From contig NZ_DATNGK010000115.1 of the NCBI RefSeq assembly GCF_035605935.1, positions 1 to 47,838 on the forward strand: a stretch of DNA of 47,838 bases. Direction: 5' to 3'. A program made the position numbers and the translations under genes. The stretch is from Actinocrinis sp035605935. Lineage in GTDB: Bacteria > Actinomycetota > Actinomycetes > Streptomycetales > Catenulisporaceae. Shown here piece after piece: positions 32,513 to 40,222 of this stretch (positions are counted from its first letter, which is position 1; every line of letters starts with the position of its first letter). Under the pieces are notes generated by a model, which did not search any database, had not been told where the DNA came from, and was given only the letters and a program-made list of their open reading frames with translations.

Positions 32513-32858
32513 TGCCTGACTGCTCGCTGCCTGTAGCCGACCGTCTGCTCCAGTTCACAATCTGTTTCCTGCCCGCGGTCGGCACACTGCGCAGGTCACC
32601 TAGGCCATAACCGAGGATCGTGACAGACTGTCCGCCCTGGAACAAGGGATTCCGTCGATGAAAATCGCTTCGGCGACGGAATCTCGCGGCATCTGTAACC
32701 GGCTTCGCCCACCTTCGGGCACTTGCCTCCACCGCGTCCAGGTGTCAGAGTGCATCCCACTGCGGCTTGGACCAGACACTGTGTCCTGTCGCCGGTAACC
32801 AACTTGTGAAGACCGGCTCATCCTCTAGAACCCGCTTGCGCCCGCGAAGGCAGCCCCG
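32513..32858. promoter_or_regulatory. Divergent control region between ALDH and pucR, with two dyads
   Basis: The 346-nt spacer has no gene. It holds an 11-bp palindrome GACAG-A-CTGTC (32622-32632) and, 15 nt further, a perfect 10-bp inverted repeat: GATTCCGTCG (32648-32657) and CGACGGAATC (32674-32683), separated by 16 nt. A small TCGC-TTCG-GCGA stem-loop lies over its right side (32665-32676). The spacing of about 26 bp between arm starts puts the half-sites roughly on the same DNA face. These are good candidate operators for PucR or another local regulator. No clear -10/-35 pair was recognised for either gene. Confidence 0.45.
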
Positions 32859-34523
32859 ATGCCCGACGACACCGCGATCCATCCCGGCTTTCCGACCGTC
32901 GCCGAAGTGCTCGCGCTCGACGCGGTGCGGGCCGGCAATCCGCGGGTCGTCGCGGGCGCGGCAGGGCTGGACCGGCGAGTGCGATGGGTGCACGTCACCG
33001 AACTGATCGATGTGCGCGAGATCCTGCGCGGCGGTGAGCTGGTGCTCTCGACCGCGATCGCGTGGCCGGACGACCGAGAGGCGCTGGCCCGATTCGTGGC
33101 CGATCTCGCCGGTCTCGGCGCGGCCGGGCTCGTCGTCGAACTGGGCCGCCGCTATCCCGAGGCCCCGCCCAAGCCGCTGCTGCTCGCCGCGGAGAAGCAC
33201 CGGCTGCCGGTGATCACGCTCGGCCGCGATACACGTTTCGTCACGATCACCGAGGCCGTGCACGCGCGGATCATCGATACACAGCTGGCCGAGCTGCGCG
33301 CGTCGGAAGAGGTTCACCAGACCTTTACCGAGCTCGCGGTCGAGGGCGCGGAGCCCAGCGAGGTGGTGCGGCAGATCGCCAAGATGGCGGACCACCCGGT
33401 GGTCCTGGAGAACCTGGCGCATCAGGTACTGGTCTACGACGCGACCGGCTCGACCGACGAGGCGCTGCTCGATGGCTGGGAGGGCCGGTCGCGTGCGGTA
33501 CGTCCGGCTTCCCGCACGGCGTATGACGAGCGCTCGGGCTGGCTGACGACCGTCGTCGGGGCGCGCGGCCAGGACTGGGGACGCTTGGTGATCGTGTGCG
33601 ACGGGGTATCGGCTCCGGCCCCGACGCGGCTCACCATGCTCGCCGAGCGCGGCGCGGCAACGCTCGCCCTCAACCGACTTATGCAGCGAGACCGCGAGTC
33701 GCTCGAACGTCAAACCCACCGCACGCTGCTCACGGCGATCCTCAACCACGACCACTCCGCCGCCGAGGTAGCCCTCCGCGCGCGTGCCATCGGCGTCGGC
33801 CTGGACGGCAAGCGGCTCGTCGGCATCGTGCTGCGCCTGCGCGGCTCGTCGCATACCTCTTCCATCCAGGGCGCCACCATCGAGAACCAGGCGCGGCTGC
33901 GCGAGCTGACCGATCAGGCGGCCGCGGCCGTCCGCGAAAAGCGCCTGTCCGCGCTCATCGGCTCGGTCGACGAGCACTCGGTCGGCCTGCTGCTCGCGCT
34001 CGGCCCGCAGGACCGCGAGGACACGGCGCTCGGCTCGTTCGCGGCCACGGTCCGGCGGCTGGCCGGCCCGGACGGTGGCGAGTTCGCGATCGCGGTCGGC
34101 ACCAGCGTCGGCGCGGTCCGCGATGCCCGCAGGTCGCTGCTTGAAGCGGTGCAAGTGGCGGATGCCGCGATCCGGCAGGCGGGCGGGCCGCCCTATCACC
34201 GCCTGGTAGATGTGCGACTTAGAGGCCTACTTCACCTGCTCCGAGACGACGCGCGGCTCCAGACGTACGTCGAGCGCGAACTCGGCCCGCTGCTCGCCTA
34301 CGACACGGAGCGCGGCACGAATCTGGTGGCGATGCTCGGGATCTACCTGGATCAGGGCCGGAACAAGAGCGCGGCAGCCGACGCGGCGCACCTGTCGCGC
34401 CCCAGCTTCTACGAGCGGCTGCACCGGATCGAGCGGGTGCTCGGCGTGGACCTCGACTCGGTGGAGTCCTGTCTCTCGCTGCACGTCGCGCTCCTGGCCC
34501 TCGACGCGGTGCGCGACCGCTGA
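32859..34523 (+). CDS. PucR-family transcriptional regulator
   Basis: 554-residue regulator. The N-terminal PucR domain (about 10-135) includes GLDRRVRWVHVTEL and GGELVLSTAIAW. A middle GGDEF-like CdaR region runs about 290-420. The C-terminal PucR helix-turn-helix (about 490-545) is marked by TLxxYLDQGRNKSAAADAAHLSRPSFYERLHRIERVLG-type residues (nt 34345-34445). The ATG at 32859 follows GAAGG at about 8 nt. Family members control purine, GABA, glutamine and polyamine use in actinobacteria. Divergent from the aldehyde dehydrogenase gene and close to the pot operon, it is the likely local regulator. Confidence 0.92.
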   Translation: MPDDTAIHPGFPTVAEVLALDAVRAGNPRVVAGAAGLDRRVRWVHVTELIDVREILRGGELVLSTAIAWPDDREALARFVADLAGLGAAGLVVELGRRYPEAPPKPLLLAAEKHRLPVITLGRDTRFVTITEAVHARIIDTQLAELRASEEVHQTFTELAVEGAEPSEVVRQIAKMADHPVVLENLAHQVLVYDATGSTDEALLDGWEGRSRAVRPASRTAYDERSGWLTTVVGARGQDWGRLVIVCDGVSAPAPTRLTMLAERGAATLALNRLMQRDRESLERQTHRTLLTAILNHDHSAAEVALRARAIGVGLDGKRLVGIVLRLRGSSHTSSIQGATIENQARLRELTDQAAAAVREKRLSALIGSVDEHSVGLLLALGPQDREDTALGSFAATVRRLAGPDGGEFAIAVGTSVGAVRDARRSLLEAVQVADAAIRQAGGPPYHRLVDVRLRGLLHLLRDDARLQTYVERELGPLLAYDTERGTNLVAMLGIYLDQGRNKSAAADAAHLSRPSFYERLHRIERVLGVDLDSVESCLSLHVALLALDAVRDR

Positions 34524-34684
34524 GACCCAGCGGAGCGTCATGCAAGATACATCGAGGTTGATCCGGAAGAATGCGACTACCTGAGCTGATGCGTGCGAAT
34601 AGTCGGTTTCAGCCATGGGCCGTGACCGAATCGCGCTCTGATCTCTAGGCTTGCGCTCATGGTAAGCCGGACGGGGAGGAAGCC

Positions 34685-35989
34685 ATGCTCGACAGCTCCA
34701 TCGTGCCGACGCCCGAGGAGGCGCAGCCGACAGTTGTCGAGCAGAGGCGGGGCGGCACGGTAGTCGAATCCGGCGCAGTGATCGAAACCGGCGCGGCGAT
34801 CGAAACCGCGCCGCCGCGGGCCGCCGCGGCCGACGACAGTGAAGCGCGGCCGAAGCCGGGCGCCGCGGCAGGCAGAGCGGCCCGGCTCCTCAGGACCACC
34901 CGGCTGGATCGGCTCAGCCGCATGGACCGCGCCGCGATCGGCGTGGTGATCGGCGCGCACGCGGCGCTCGCGATCGTCGTGTACTGCTCCGCATGGATTC
35001 AGGGCGCGAACAGCAGCCACCTACCGCTGACCCGCGGCTACCAGCAGTGGGACGCGAACCTCTACGTCAACTACGCGCAACACGGCCTGTTCTCCGGCGC
35101 CTCGGCCCCGAACAACGCTGCGTTCCTGCCCGGCTATCCGGTCCTGCTCGCCTTGGTGCACCTGTTCGTGCGCAACTGGCTTGACTCGGCGCTGCTGCTC
35201 TCGCTGATCGCCGGATGCGTCGCGGCAGTGCTGCTCAACCGAATGTCCGGCAACTCGCGGGCCGCGCTGTTCCTGTTCACGGCCCCGGCCGCGGTGTTCC
35301 TGTCCGTTCCCTATAGCGAGTCGCTCTTCCTGGCCTTCGCTCTTGGCGCCTGGTACGCCGCGCAGCGCGCGGACTGGCCGGTCGCCTCGCTGCTGGCCGC
35401 GCTCGCCGGACTGACCCGGATCAACGGCCTCGCGCTGATCCCGGCGCTGGTCGTGTTCGCCCTGCTGCGGTCGGCGAAAGGCCATCGCCTGACCTCGGCC
35501 TTGATCGCGTCGGCCGCCGCCATCGGGCCGTTCATGTACCTGCTCTACCTGCGCCGCGCGACCGGCAGCTGGTCCGCCTGGCAGCAGGCCAACCGCAAGG
35601 GCTGGAACATCTGGATGGACTGGCCGGCGACCGCCATCCGGAACACGTGGCGCGGCGCATACGAGTACGGCGACGGCTCGGGCGCCTACGCGTGGTCGTT
35701 CCAGCTGGAGTTTTTCTGCACCATCGCCGCCGCCCTGCTCGTCGTCGCCTTGCTGGCGCGGCGAGCGTGGCCCGAGGCGACCTACTGCGCGCTGGTCCTC
35801 GCCAGCATGCTGTTCGTCAACATGCAGCAGGCGGCGGATCGCACGCTGCTGGTGTGCTTCCCGCTCTACCTGCTGCTAGCGCGTGCCGCGAACCGCTGGC
35901 CCTGGATCGGGAACGCGTACGTATGGGTCAACGCGCCAGTCGCCGTCGTCGCCGCGTTCCTGTATAGCGCGGGAGTATGGTCAAACTGA
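34685..35989 (+). CDS. Polytopic membrane glycosyltransferase, PIG-V-like mannosyltransferase
   Basis: 434-residue protein with a charged, Ala/Glu-rich cytoplasmic N-terminus of about 75 residues and about nine to ten hydrophobic helices. The first periplasmic loop reads LPLTRGYQQWDANLYVNYAQHG, with the acidic WD residue expected of GT-C type lipid-linked mannosyltransferases. It is followed by NNAAFLPGYPVLLALVHLF, typical of the actinobacterial PIG-V-like family. GGGGAGG lies 5 nt before the ATG. It likely uses polyprenyl-phosphate mannose to modify a cell envelope acceptor; the acceptor is unknown. It has no obvious tie to the polyamine genes around it. Confidence 0.75.
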   Translation: MLDSSIVPTPEEAQPTVVEQRRGGTVVESGAVIETGAAIETAPPRAAAADDSEARPKPGAAAGRAARLLRTTRLDRLSRMDRAAIGVVIGAHAALAIVVYCSAWIQGANSSHLPLTRGYQQWDANLYVNYAQHGLFSGASAPNNAAFLPGYPVLLALVHLFVRNWLDSALLLSLIAGCVAAVLLNRMSGNSRAALFLFTAPAAVFLSVPYSESLFLAFALGAWYAAQRADWPVASLLAALAGLTRINGLALIPALVVFALLRSAKGHRLTSALIASAAAIGPFMYLLYLRRATGSWSAWQQANRKGWNIWMDWPATAIRNTWRGAYEYGDGSGAYAWSFQLEFFCTIAAALLVVALLARRAWPEATYCALVLASMLFVNMQQAADRTLLVCFPLYLLLARAANRWPWIGNAYVWVNAPVAVVAAFLYSAGVWSN

Positions 35990-36020
35990 GCCCCGGCTCG
36001 CCGCTGCCGACCGGGCGCTC
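35988..36020. terminator. Weak hairpin between convergent mannosyltransferase and TPR genes
   Basis: GAGC plus CCCGG (35988-35996) pairs with CCGGG and GCTC (36011-36020), with one bulged C. It overlaps the last bases of the mannosyltransferase stop codon and fills the 37-nt space between convergent stops. Confidence 0.4.
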
Positions 36021-36026
36021 TAACTC

Positions 36027-36560
36027 TTACTCGTCGTCGGGCTCGACGAGGAGGCGCCCATAGTTGGCGAGGGAGCGCTGGTAACGCGGCAAGTGCGGAG
36101 CCAGCGCGCGCAGGGCAAGCGACACGGCTTCGCGCTCACGGCCTACGTCGACCAAGGCAAGAGCGAGGAACCCCCGTACGGCGTCGTCAAGGTGATCCGA
36201 ACCGGCGTCCATCTCCTCGCTCAGCAGCTTGACGCTCTCTTCCGGGCGGCCGAGATTGCGCAGCGAGCTGGCCATCTGGATCACCGCGCGACGCCGACGC
36301 TCTCCGGTCAGTCCCCGGGCGAGGGCCTGGCGGTAGAGCGGCACCGCCTGGTCCGAGTGGCCGGTCGAGTCGAGGGCGGCTCCGCGCTCGAACAGCGCGA
36401 CCGCGCTGCCTTCAGGCAGCTCGGCGACAACGCTGTCGATCAATGCACGGAAGTCTGTTTCGCCTCGTTCGTCGTCACTGTGCTGGTCAAGCGACGCCCA
36501 CGCGTCCGCGATTCGCTGTTCCCAGGCCGCGTCGGTGCCGCTTGTCTGATGATCACTCAT
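36027..36560 (-). CDS. Tetratricopeptide-repeat protein
   Basis: 177-residue soluble protein made mainly of helical repeats. TPR-like units are visible at about 50-85 (AVALFERGAALDSTGHSDQAVPLYRQAL) and the following 34-residue periods (QMASSLRNLGRPEESVKLL, FLALALVDVGREREAVSLAL). The pattern fits the small Tetratrico-peptide family seen in many actinobacteria, including a C-terminal RYQRSLANYGRLL. It should be a protein-protein interaction module without catalytic function. No partner can be named. It lies downstream of the second ALDH gene on the same strand, but two hairpins separate them, so it probably has its own promoter. Confidence 0.8.
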   Translation of the reverse strand: MSDHQTSGTDAAWEQRIADAWASLDQHSDDERGETDFRALIDSVVAELPEGSAVALFERGAALDSTGHSDQAVPLYRQALARGLTGERRRRAVIQMASSLRNLGRPEESVKLLSEEMDAGSDHLDDAVRGFLALALVDVGREREAVSLALRALAPHLPRYQRSLANYGRLLVEPDDE

Positions 36561-36605
36561 CCACCAAGCCTAGATCATGCGCCAGGGCCGGTTCGACGCG
36601 CTTTG

Positions 36606-36680
36606 CGCCGGGCCCGCGGCCTTCGCGGCTCGAGCCCGGCGGTTCACGCAGCACGGTGCCCTCTAAGAGGGCGCAGTGCT
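36606..36680 (-). terminator. Tandem hairpins downstream of the second aminoaldehyde dehydrogenase gene
   Basis: The first hairpin met by the minus transcript has GCCCTC/GAGGGC arms (36658-36663 and 36667-36672) with an outer AGCAC/GTGCT pair (36650-36654 and 36676-36680), starting 2 nt after the stop codon. The second pairs 36606-36613 with 36634-36641 and encloses a CCGCG/CGCGG stem. Together they should end the transcript before the TPR gene. Confidence 0.65.
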
Positions 36681-36681
36681 A

Positions 36682-38112
36682 TCAGCCGATGTTGGACATG
36701 ACGTGCTTGACGCGCGTGTAGTCTTCGAACCCATACATCGACAGATCCTTGCCATAGCCCGAGTGGCCGAAGCCGCCATGCGGCATCTCGGCGACCAGCG
36801 GGATATGGGTGTTGATCCACACGCAGCCGAAGTCCAGGTCACGGGAGCAGCGCAACGCGCGGGCGTGGTCCTTGGTCCACACCGAAGAGGCCAGGCCGTA
36901 CTGGACGTCGTTGGCGTATTCGACGGCCTCTTCCTCGCTGCCGAACTTCTGCACCGTGATGACCGGGCCGAAGACCTCGTCCTGGATGATCTCGTCGTCC
37001 TGGTTGAGCCCGGAGACCACCGTCGGCGCGTAGAAATACCCTGTCTCGCCAACCCGGTGCCCGCCGGTGTTCAGCGTGGCGTGCTGCGGCAGCCGCTCGA
37101 TGAAGCCGTGCACCCTGGCCAGCTGGTTGGCGTTGTTGAGCGGGCCGTAGAGGACGTCCTCGTCGTCGGGCCGGCCGGTCTTCGTGCCGTTGGCCGCCTC
37201 GGTCAGCGCCTGCACGAACTCGTCGTGGATCGCCTCGTGGACCAGCACCCGCGTGGCCGCGGTGCAGTCCTGACCCGCGTTGAAGTAGCCCGCCACCGTG
37301 ATGCCCTCGACCGCGGCCGGGATGTCCGCGTCCTCGAACACGATGACCGGGGCCTTGCCGCCAAGCTCAAGGTGCACCCGCTTGACGTCCTTGGCCGCCG
37401 TCTGCGCCACTTCGATTCCGGCGCGCACCGAGCCGGTGATCGAGGCCATCGCCGGGATCGGGTGCTCGACCAGCGCGCGGCCGGTGTCACGGTCGCCGCA
37501 CACGACGTTGAACACGCCGGGCGGCAGGAACTCCTGCGCGACCTCGGCCAGCAGCAGCGTGGACATCGGGGTGGTATCGGAGGGCTTGAGGACCACCGTG
37601 TTGCCGGCCGCGATGGCCGGAGCGATCTTCCAGATCGCCATCAGCAGCGGGTAGTTCCACGGCGTCACCTGCGCGCAGACGCCGACCGGCTCGCGGCGGA
37701 TGGTGGAGGTGTGATCCGCCAGGTACTCGGCGGTCGCCCGCCCCTCAAGCAACCGCGCGGCGCCGGCGAAGAAGCGCAACTGATCCACGACCGGGACCAG
37801 TTCCTCGCTCTCGGTGAGGCCGAGTGGCTTGCCGGTGTTGCGCGACTCGACGGCGGCGAACTCGGCCGCCCTGGCCTCGACCGCGTCGGCCAGCTTGAGC
37901 AGTGCCTTCTGCCGCTCCGCCGGGGTAGCCCGCCGCCACTGGCGGAACGCCTCGGCGGCGATCTTCAGCGCCGCGTCGACGTCCGCGGGACCGGATACCG
38001 GCGCGTGCGCGATCACCTCCTCGGTGACCGGGTCGATGATCGGACTGGTTCGCCCGTCGATCGTGTCGACCGGCTTACCGCCGACGATATTGCGAAGCAC
38101 GCGCGGCTCCAT
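36682..38112 (-). CDS. Gamma-aminobutyraldehyde dehydrogenase-like ALDH (second copy)
   Basis: 476-residue PatD-type NAD-dependent aldehyde dehydrogenase. Visible blocks are QVTPWNYPLLMAIWK, ITGSVRAGIEVAQTA (cofactor loop), VHLELGGKAPVIVFEDAD (general base) and NAGQDCTAATRVLV (nucleophile). The C-terminal FGCVWINTHIPLVAEMPHGG and SGYGKDLSMYGFEDYT match the copy at 30989-32512 closely. The ATG at 38112 is chosen because GAGGAG lies 8 nt before it; the frame runs to 38154. It is divergent from an Lrp-type regulator and the putrescine-type aminotransferase, so it probably oxidises the 4-aminobutanal that the aminotransferase makes. Confidence 0.93.
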   Translation of the reverse strand: MEPRVLRNIVGGKPVDTIDGRTSPIIDPVTEEVIAHAPVSGPADVDAALKIAAEAFRQWRRATPAERQKALLKLADAVEARAAEFAAVESRNTGKPLGLTESEELVPVVDQLRFFAGAARLLEGRATAEYLADHTSTIRREPVGVCAQVTPWNYPLLMAIWKIAPAIAAGNTVVLKPSDTTPMSTLLLAEVAQEFLPPGVFNVVCGDRDTGRALVEHPIPAMASITGSVRAGIEVAQTAAKDVKRVHLELGGKAPVIVFEDADIPAAVEGITVAGYFNAGQDCTAATRVLVHEAIHDEFVQALTEAANGTKTGRPDDEDVLYGPLNNANQLARVHGFIERLPQHATLNTGGHRVGETGYFYAPTVVSGLNQDDEIIQDEVFGPVITVQKFGSEEEAVEYANDVQYGLASSVWTKDHARALRCSRDLDFGCVWINTHIPLVAEMPHGGFGHSGYGKDLSMYGFEDYTRVKHVMSNIG

Positions 38113-38297
38113 TGCGGACTCTCCTCGGTGATCCTTGTGGGGACGAGGGGGCATGAACCCACCTACGGCCAGCCTAGCCCGATCCGGCCCGCCCGGCGAT
38201 ACTTGAATACTGGAAAGACGAGGGAATCAGTGACAAAGAGCGCCTCGAAACACGAATTCCATAGGTTGAGGCTTGCCAAGCGACGGGATCTGCACTC
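38113..38297. promoter_or_regulatory. Divergent control region between ALDH and Lrp/AsnC genes
   Basis: 185 nt with no gene. The part from about 38199 to 38272 is clearly AT-richer than its surroundings and contains the sequence GATACTTGAATACTGG and a GAATTC site. AT-rich imperfect dyads are typical Lrp/AsnC targets, so this is the likely autoregulatory site. I found no promoter good enough to name. Confidence 0.35.
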
Positions 38298-38846
38298 ATG
38301 ATGGAAAAGGTGCCGAACGAAGCAGTGCCCGAAAAAAACGTGGCGAGCGGGCAGCCGCTCGCCCGGGGTGAAGCGCCGCGCCGGCGCCGCGCCCAGCAGG
38401 CGGCCCTCGACGACCTGTCCAAGGCCATCATCGAGCAGCTCCAGCAGGATGGTCGCCGGGCGTACGCCACCATCGGCAAGGCCGTGGGCCTGTCCGAGGC
38501 GGCGGTGCGCCAGCGGGTGCAGAAGCTCCAGGAGTCCGGGGTCATCCAGATCGTCGCGGTGACCGATCCGCTGACCGTCGGCTTCAACCGGGAGGCGATG
38601 ATCGGCATCCGGTGCGAAGGTGACATCGACCCGGTCGCCGAGGCGCTGGCCGCGATTCCGGAGATCTCGTACGTGGTCGCCACCGCCGGCTCCTTCGACC
38701 TGCTGGTCGAGGTGGTGGCCGAGGACGACGACCAACTGCTCGAGACCATCAACAAGGGCATCCGGGCCATCCCGCAAGTGCGCAGCACCGAGAGCTTCGT
38801 CTACCTGAAGCTGCACAAACAGACATACACCTGGGGAACACGATGA
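38298..38846 (+). CDS. Lrp/AsnC-family transcriptional regulator
   Basis: 182-residue regulator, longer than the usual 150 because of a polar, Arg/Ala-rich N-terminal extension of about 35 residues. The helix-turn-helix (about 37-90) reads LDDLSKAIIEQLQQDGRRAY and IGKAVGLSEAAVRQRVQKL. The C-terminal RAM ligand-binding domain (about 95-175) contains VATAGSFDLLVEVVAEDDDQL. A second ATG three bases in is equally possible. It overlaps the aminotransferase start by ATGA (38843-38846) and is divergent from the dehydrogenase, so it most likely controls both arms in response to an amino acid or polyamine-derived ligand. Confidence 0.93.
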   Translation: MMEKVPNEAVPEKNVASGQPLARGEAPRRRRAQQAALDDLSKAIIEQLQQDGRRAYATIGKAVGLSEAAVRQRVQKLQESGVIQIVAVTDPLTVGFNREAMIGIRCEGDIDPVAEALAAIPEISYVVATAGSFDLLVEVVAEDDDQLLETINKGIRAIPQVRSTESFVYLKLHKQTYTWGTR

Positions 38847-40222
38847 GCAGCACCAGCCAGTCCGCGGCATACGACCATCTGTGGATGCACTTCACCCGCA
38901 TGTCCTCGTACAAGGACGCTCCCGTGCCGACGATCGTGCGCGGTGAGGGCGTCTACATCTACGACTCCGAGGGCCGCCGCTACCTCGACGGCCTGGCCGG
39001 CCTGTTCGTGGTGCAGGCCGGGCACGGCCGCACCGAGCTGGCCGAGGCCGCGTATAAGCAGGCCCAGGAACTGGCCTTCTTCCCGATCTGGTCCTACGCG
39101 CACCCGAAGGCGATCGAGCTGGCCGAGCGGCTGGCCGGGTATGCGCCCGGCGACCTGAACAAGGTCTTCTTCACCACCGGCGGCGGCGAGGCCGTGGAGA
39201 CCGCGTGGAAGCTGGCCAAGCAGTACTTCAAGCTGACCGGCAAGCCCACCAAGTACAAGGTGATCTCGCGCGCGGTCGCCTACCACGGCACGCCGCAGGG
39301 CGCCCTGTCGATCACCGGGCTGCCCGCGCTGAAGGCGCCGTTCGAGCCGCTGGTTCCGGGCGCGCACAAAGTGCCGAACACGAACTTCTACCGCGCCGCC
39401 GAGATCTCCGGGGTCGAGGCGCTCGGCCAGGACCCGGTGGCGTTCGGCCGCTGGGCCGCGGACCAGATCGAGCAGCAGATCCTGTTCGAGGGTCCTGACA
39501 CGGTCGCCGCGGTGTTCCTCGAGCCGGTGCAGAACGCCGGCGGCTGTTTCCCGCCGCCGCCCGGATACTTCCAGCGGGTGCGCGAGATCTGCGACAAGTA
39601 CGACGTCCTGCTCGTCTCCGACGAGGTGATCTGCGCCTTCGGCCGGCTGGGCACCATGTTCGCGTGTGACAAGTTCGGCTACGTGCCGGACATGATCACT
39701 TGCGCGAAGGGCATGACCTCCGGCTACTCCCCGATCGGCGCGTGCATCATCTCGGACCGGCTCGCGGAGCCGTTCTACGAGGCCGACAACACCTTCCTGC
39801 ACGGCTACACCTTCGGCGGGCACCCGGTCTCGGCGGCCGTCGCGCTGACGAACCTGGACATCTTCGAGCGCGAGGGCCTGCCCAAGCACGTTCTGGACAG
39901 CGAGGGTGCTTTCCTCTCGACTCTGCAGCGGCTGCACGACCTGCCGATCGTCGGCGACGTGCGCGGCAACGGCTTCTTCTACGGGATCGAACTGGTCAAG
40001 GACAAGGCGACCAGGGAGACGCTGACCGACGACGAGTGCGAGCGGGTGCTCTACGGCTTCCTGTCGAAGGCGCTGTTCGAGAACGGCTTGTACTGCCGGG
40101 CCGACGACCGCGGCGACCCCGTGGTGCAGCTCTCCCCGCCGCTGGTCTCGGACCAGGGGACCTTCGACGAGATCGAGCAGATCCTGCGCGCGGTGCTGAC
40201 CGAGGCATGGACCCTGCTCTGA
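38843..40222 (+). CDS. Class III (omega) aminotransferase, putrescine/polyamine type
   Basis: 459-residue PLP-dependent aminotransferase. The N-terminal HLWMHFTRMSSY is characteristic of the putrescine/beta-alanine-pyruvate transaminase group. TTGGGEAVETAWKLAKQYF binds the cofactor phosphate, LLVSDEVICAFGR carries the PLP-ring Asp, and the Schiff-base Lys is in TCAKGMTSGYSPIG. The likely reaction is diamine plus pyruvate or 2-oxoglutarate to aminoaldehyde; beta-alanine as donor is an alternative that would supply malonate semialdehyde to the mmsA product. It is coupled to the Lrp-type gene upstream and overlaps the FAD oxidase gene downstream by 16 nt. Confidence 0.92.
   Translation: MSSTSQSAAYDHLWMHFTRMSSYKDAPVPTIVRGEGVYIYDSEGRRYLDGLAGLFVVQAGHGRTELAEAAYKQAQELAFFPIWSYAHPKAIELAERLAGYAPGDLNKVFFTTGGGEAVETAWKLAKQYFKLTGKPTKYKVISRAVAYHGTPQGALSITGLPALKAPFEPLVPGAHKVPNTNFYRAAEISGVEALGQDPVAFGRWAADQIEQQILFEGPDTVAAVFLEPVQNAGGCFPPPPGYFQRVREICDKYDVLLVSDEVICAFGRLGTMFACDKFGYVPDMITCAKGMTSGYSPIGACIISDRLAEPFYEADNTFLHGYTFGGHPVSAAVALTNLDIFEREGLPKHVLDSEGAFLSTLQRLHDLPIVGDVRGNGFFYGIELVKDKATRETLTDDECERVLYGFLSKALFENGLYCRADDRGDPVVQLSPPLVSDQGTFDEIEQILRAVLTEAWTLL

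Noticed and set aside
32562..32577. CTGTTTCCTGCCCGCG, found again with one change at 41636-41651
   Set aside because: A 15-of-16 match between two spots in a 48-kb window is expected by chance, and the two contexts share nothing else.
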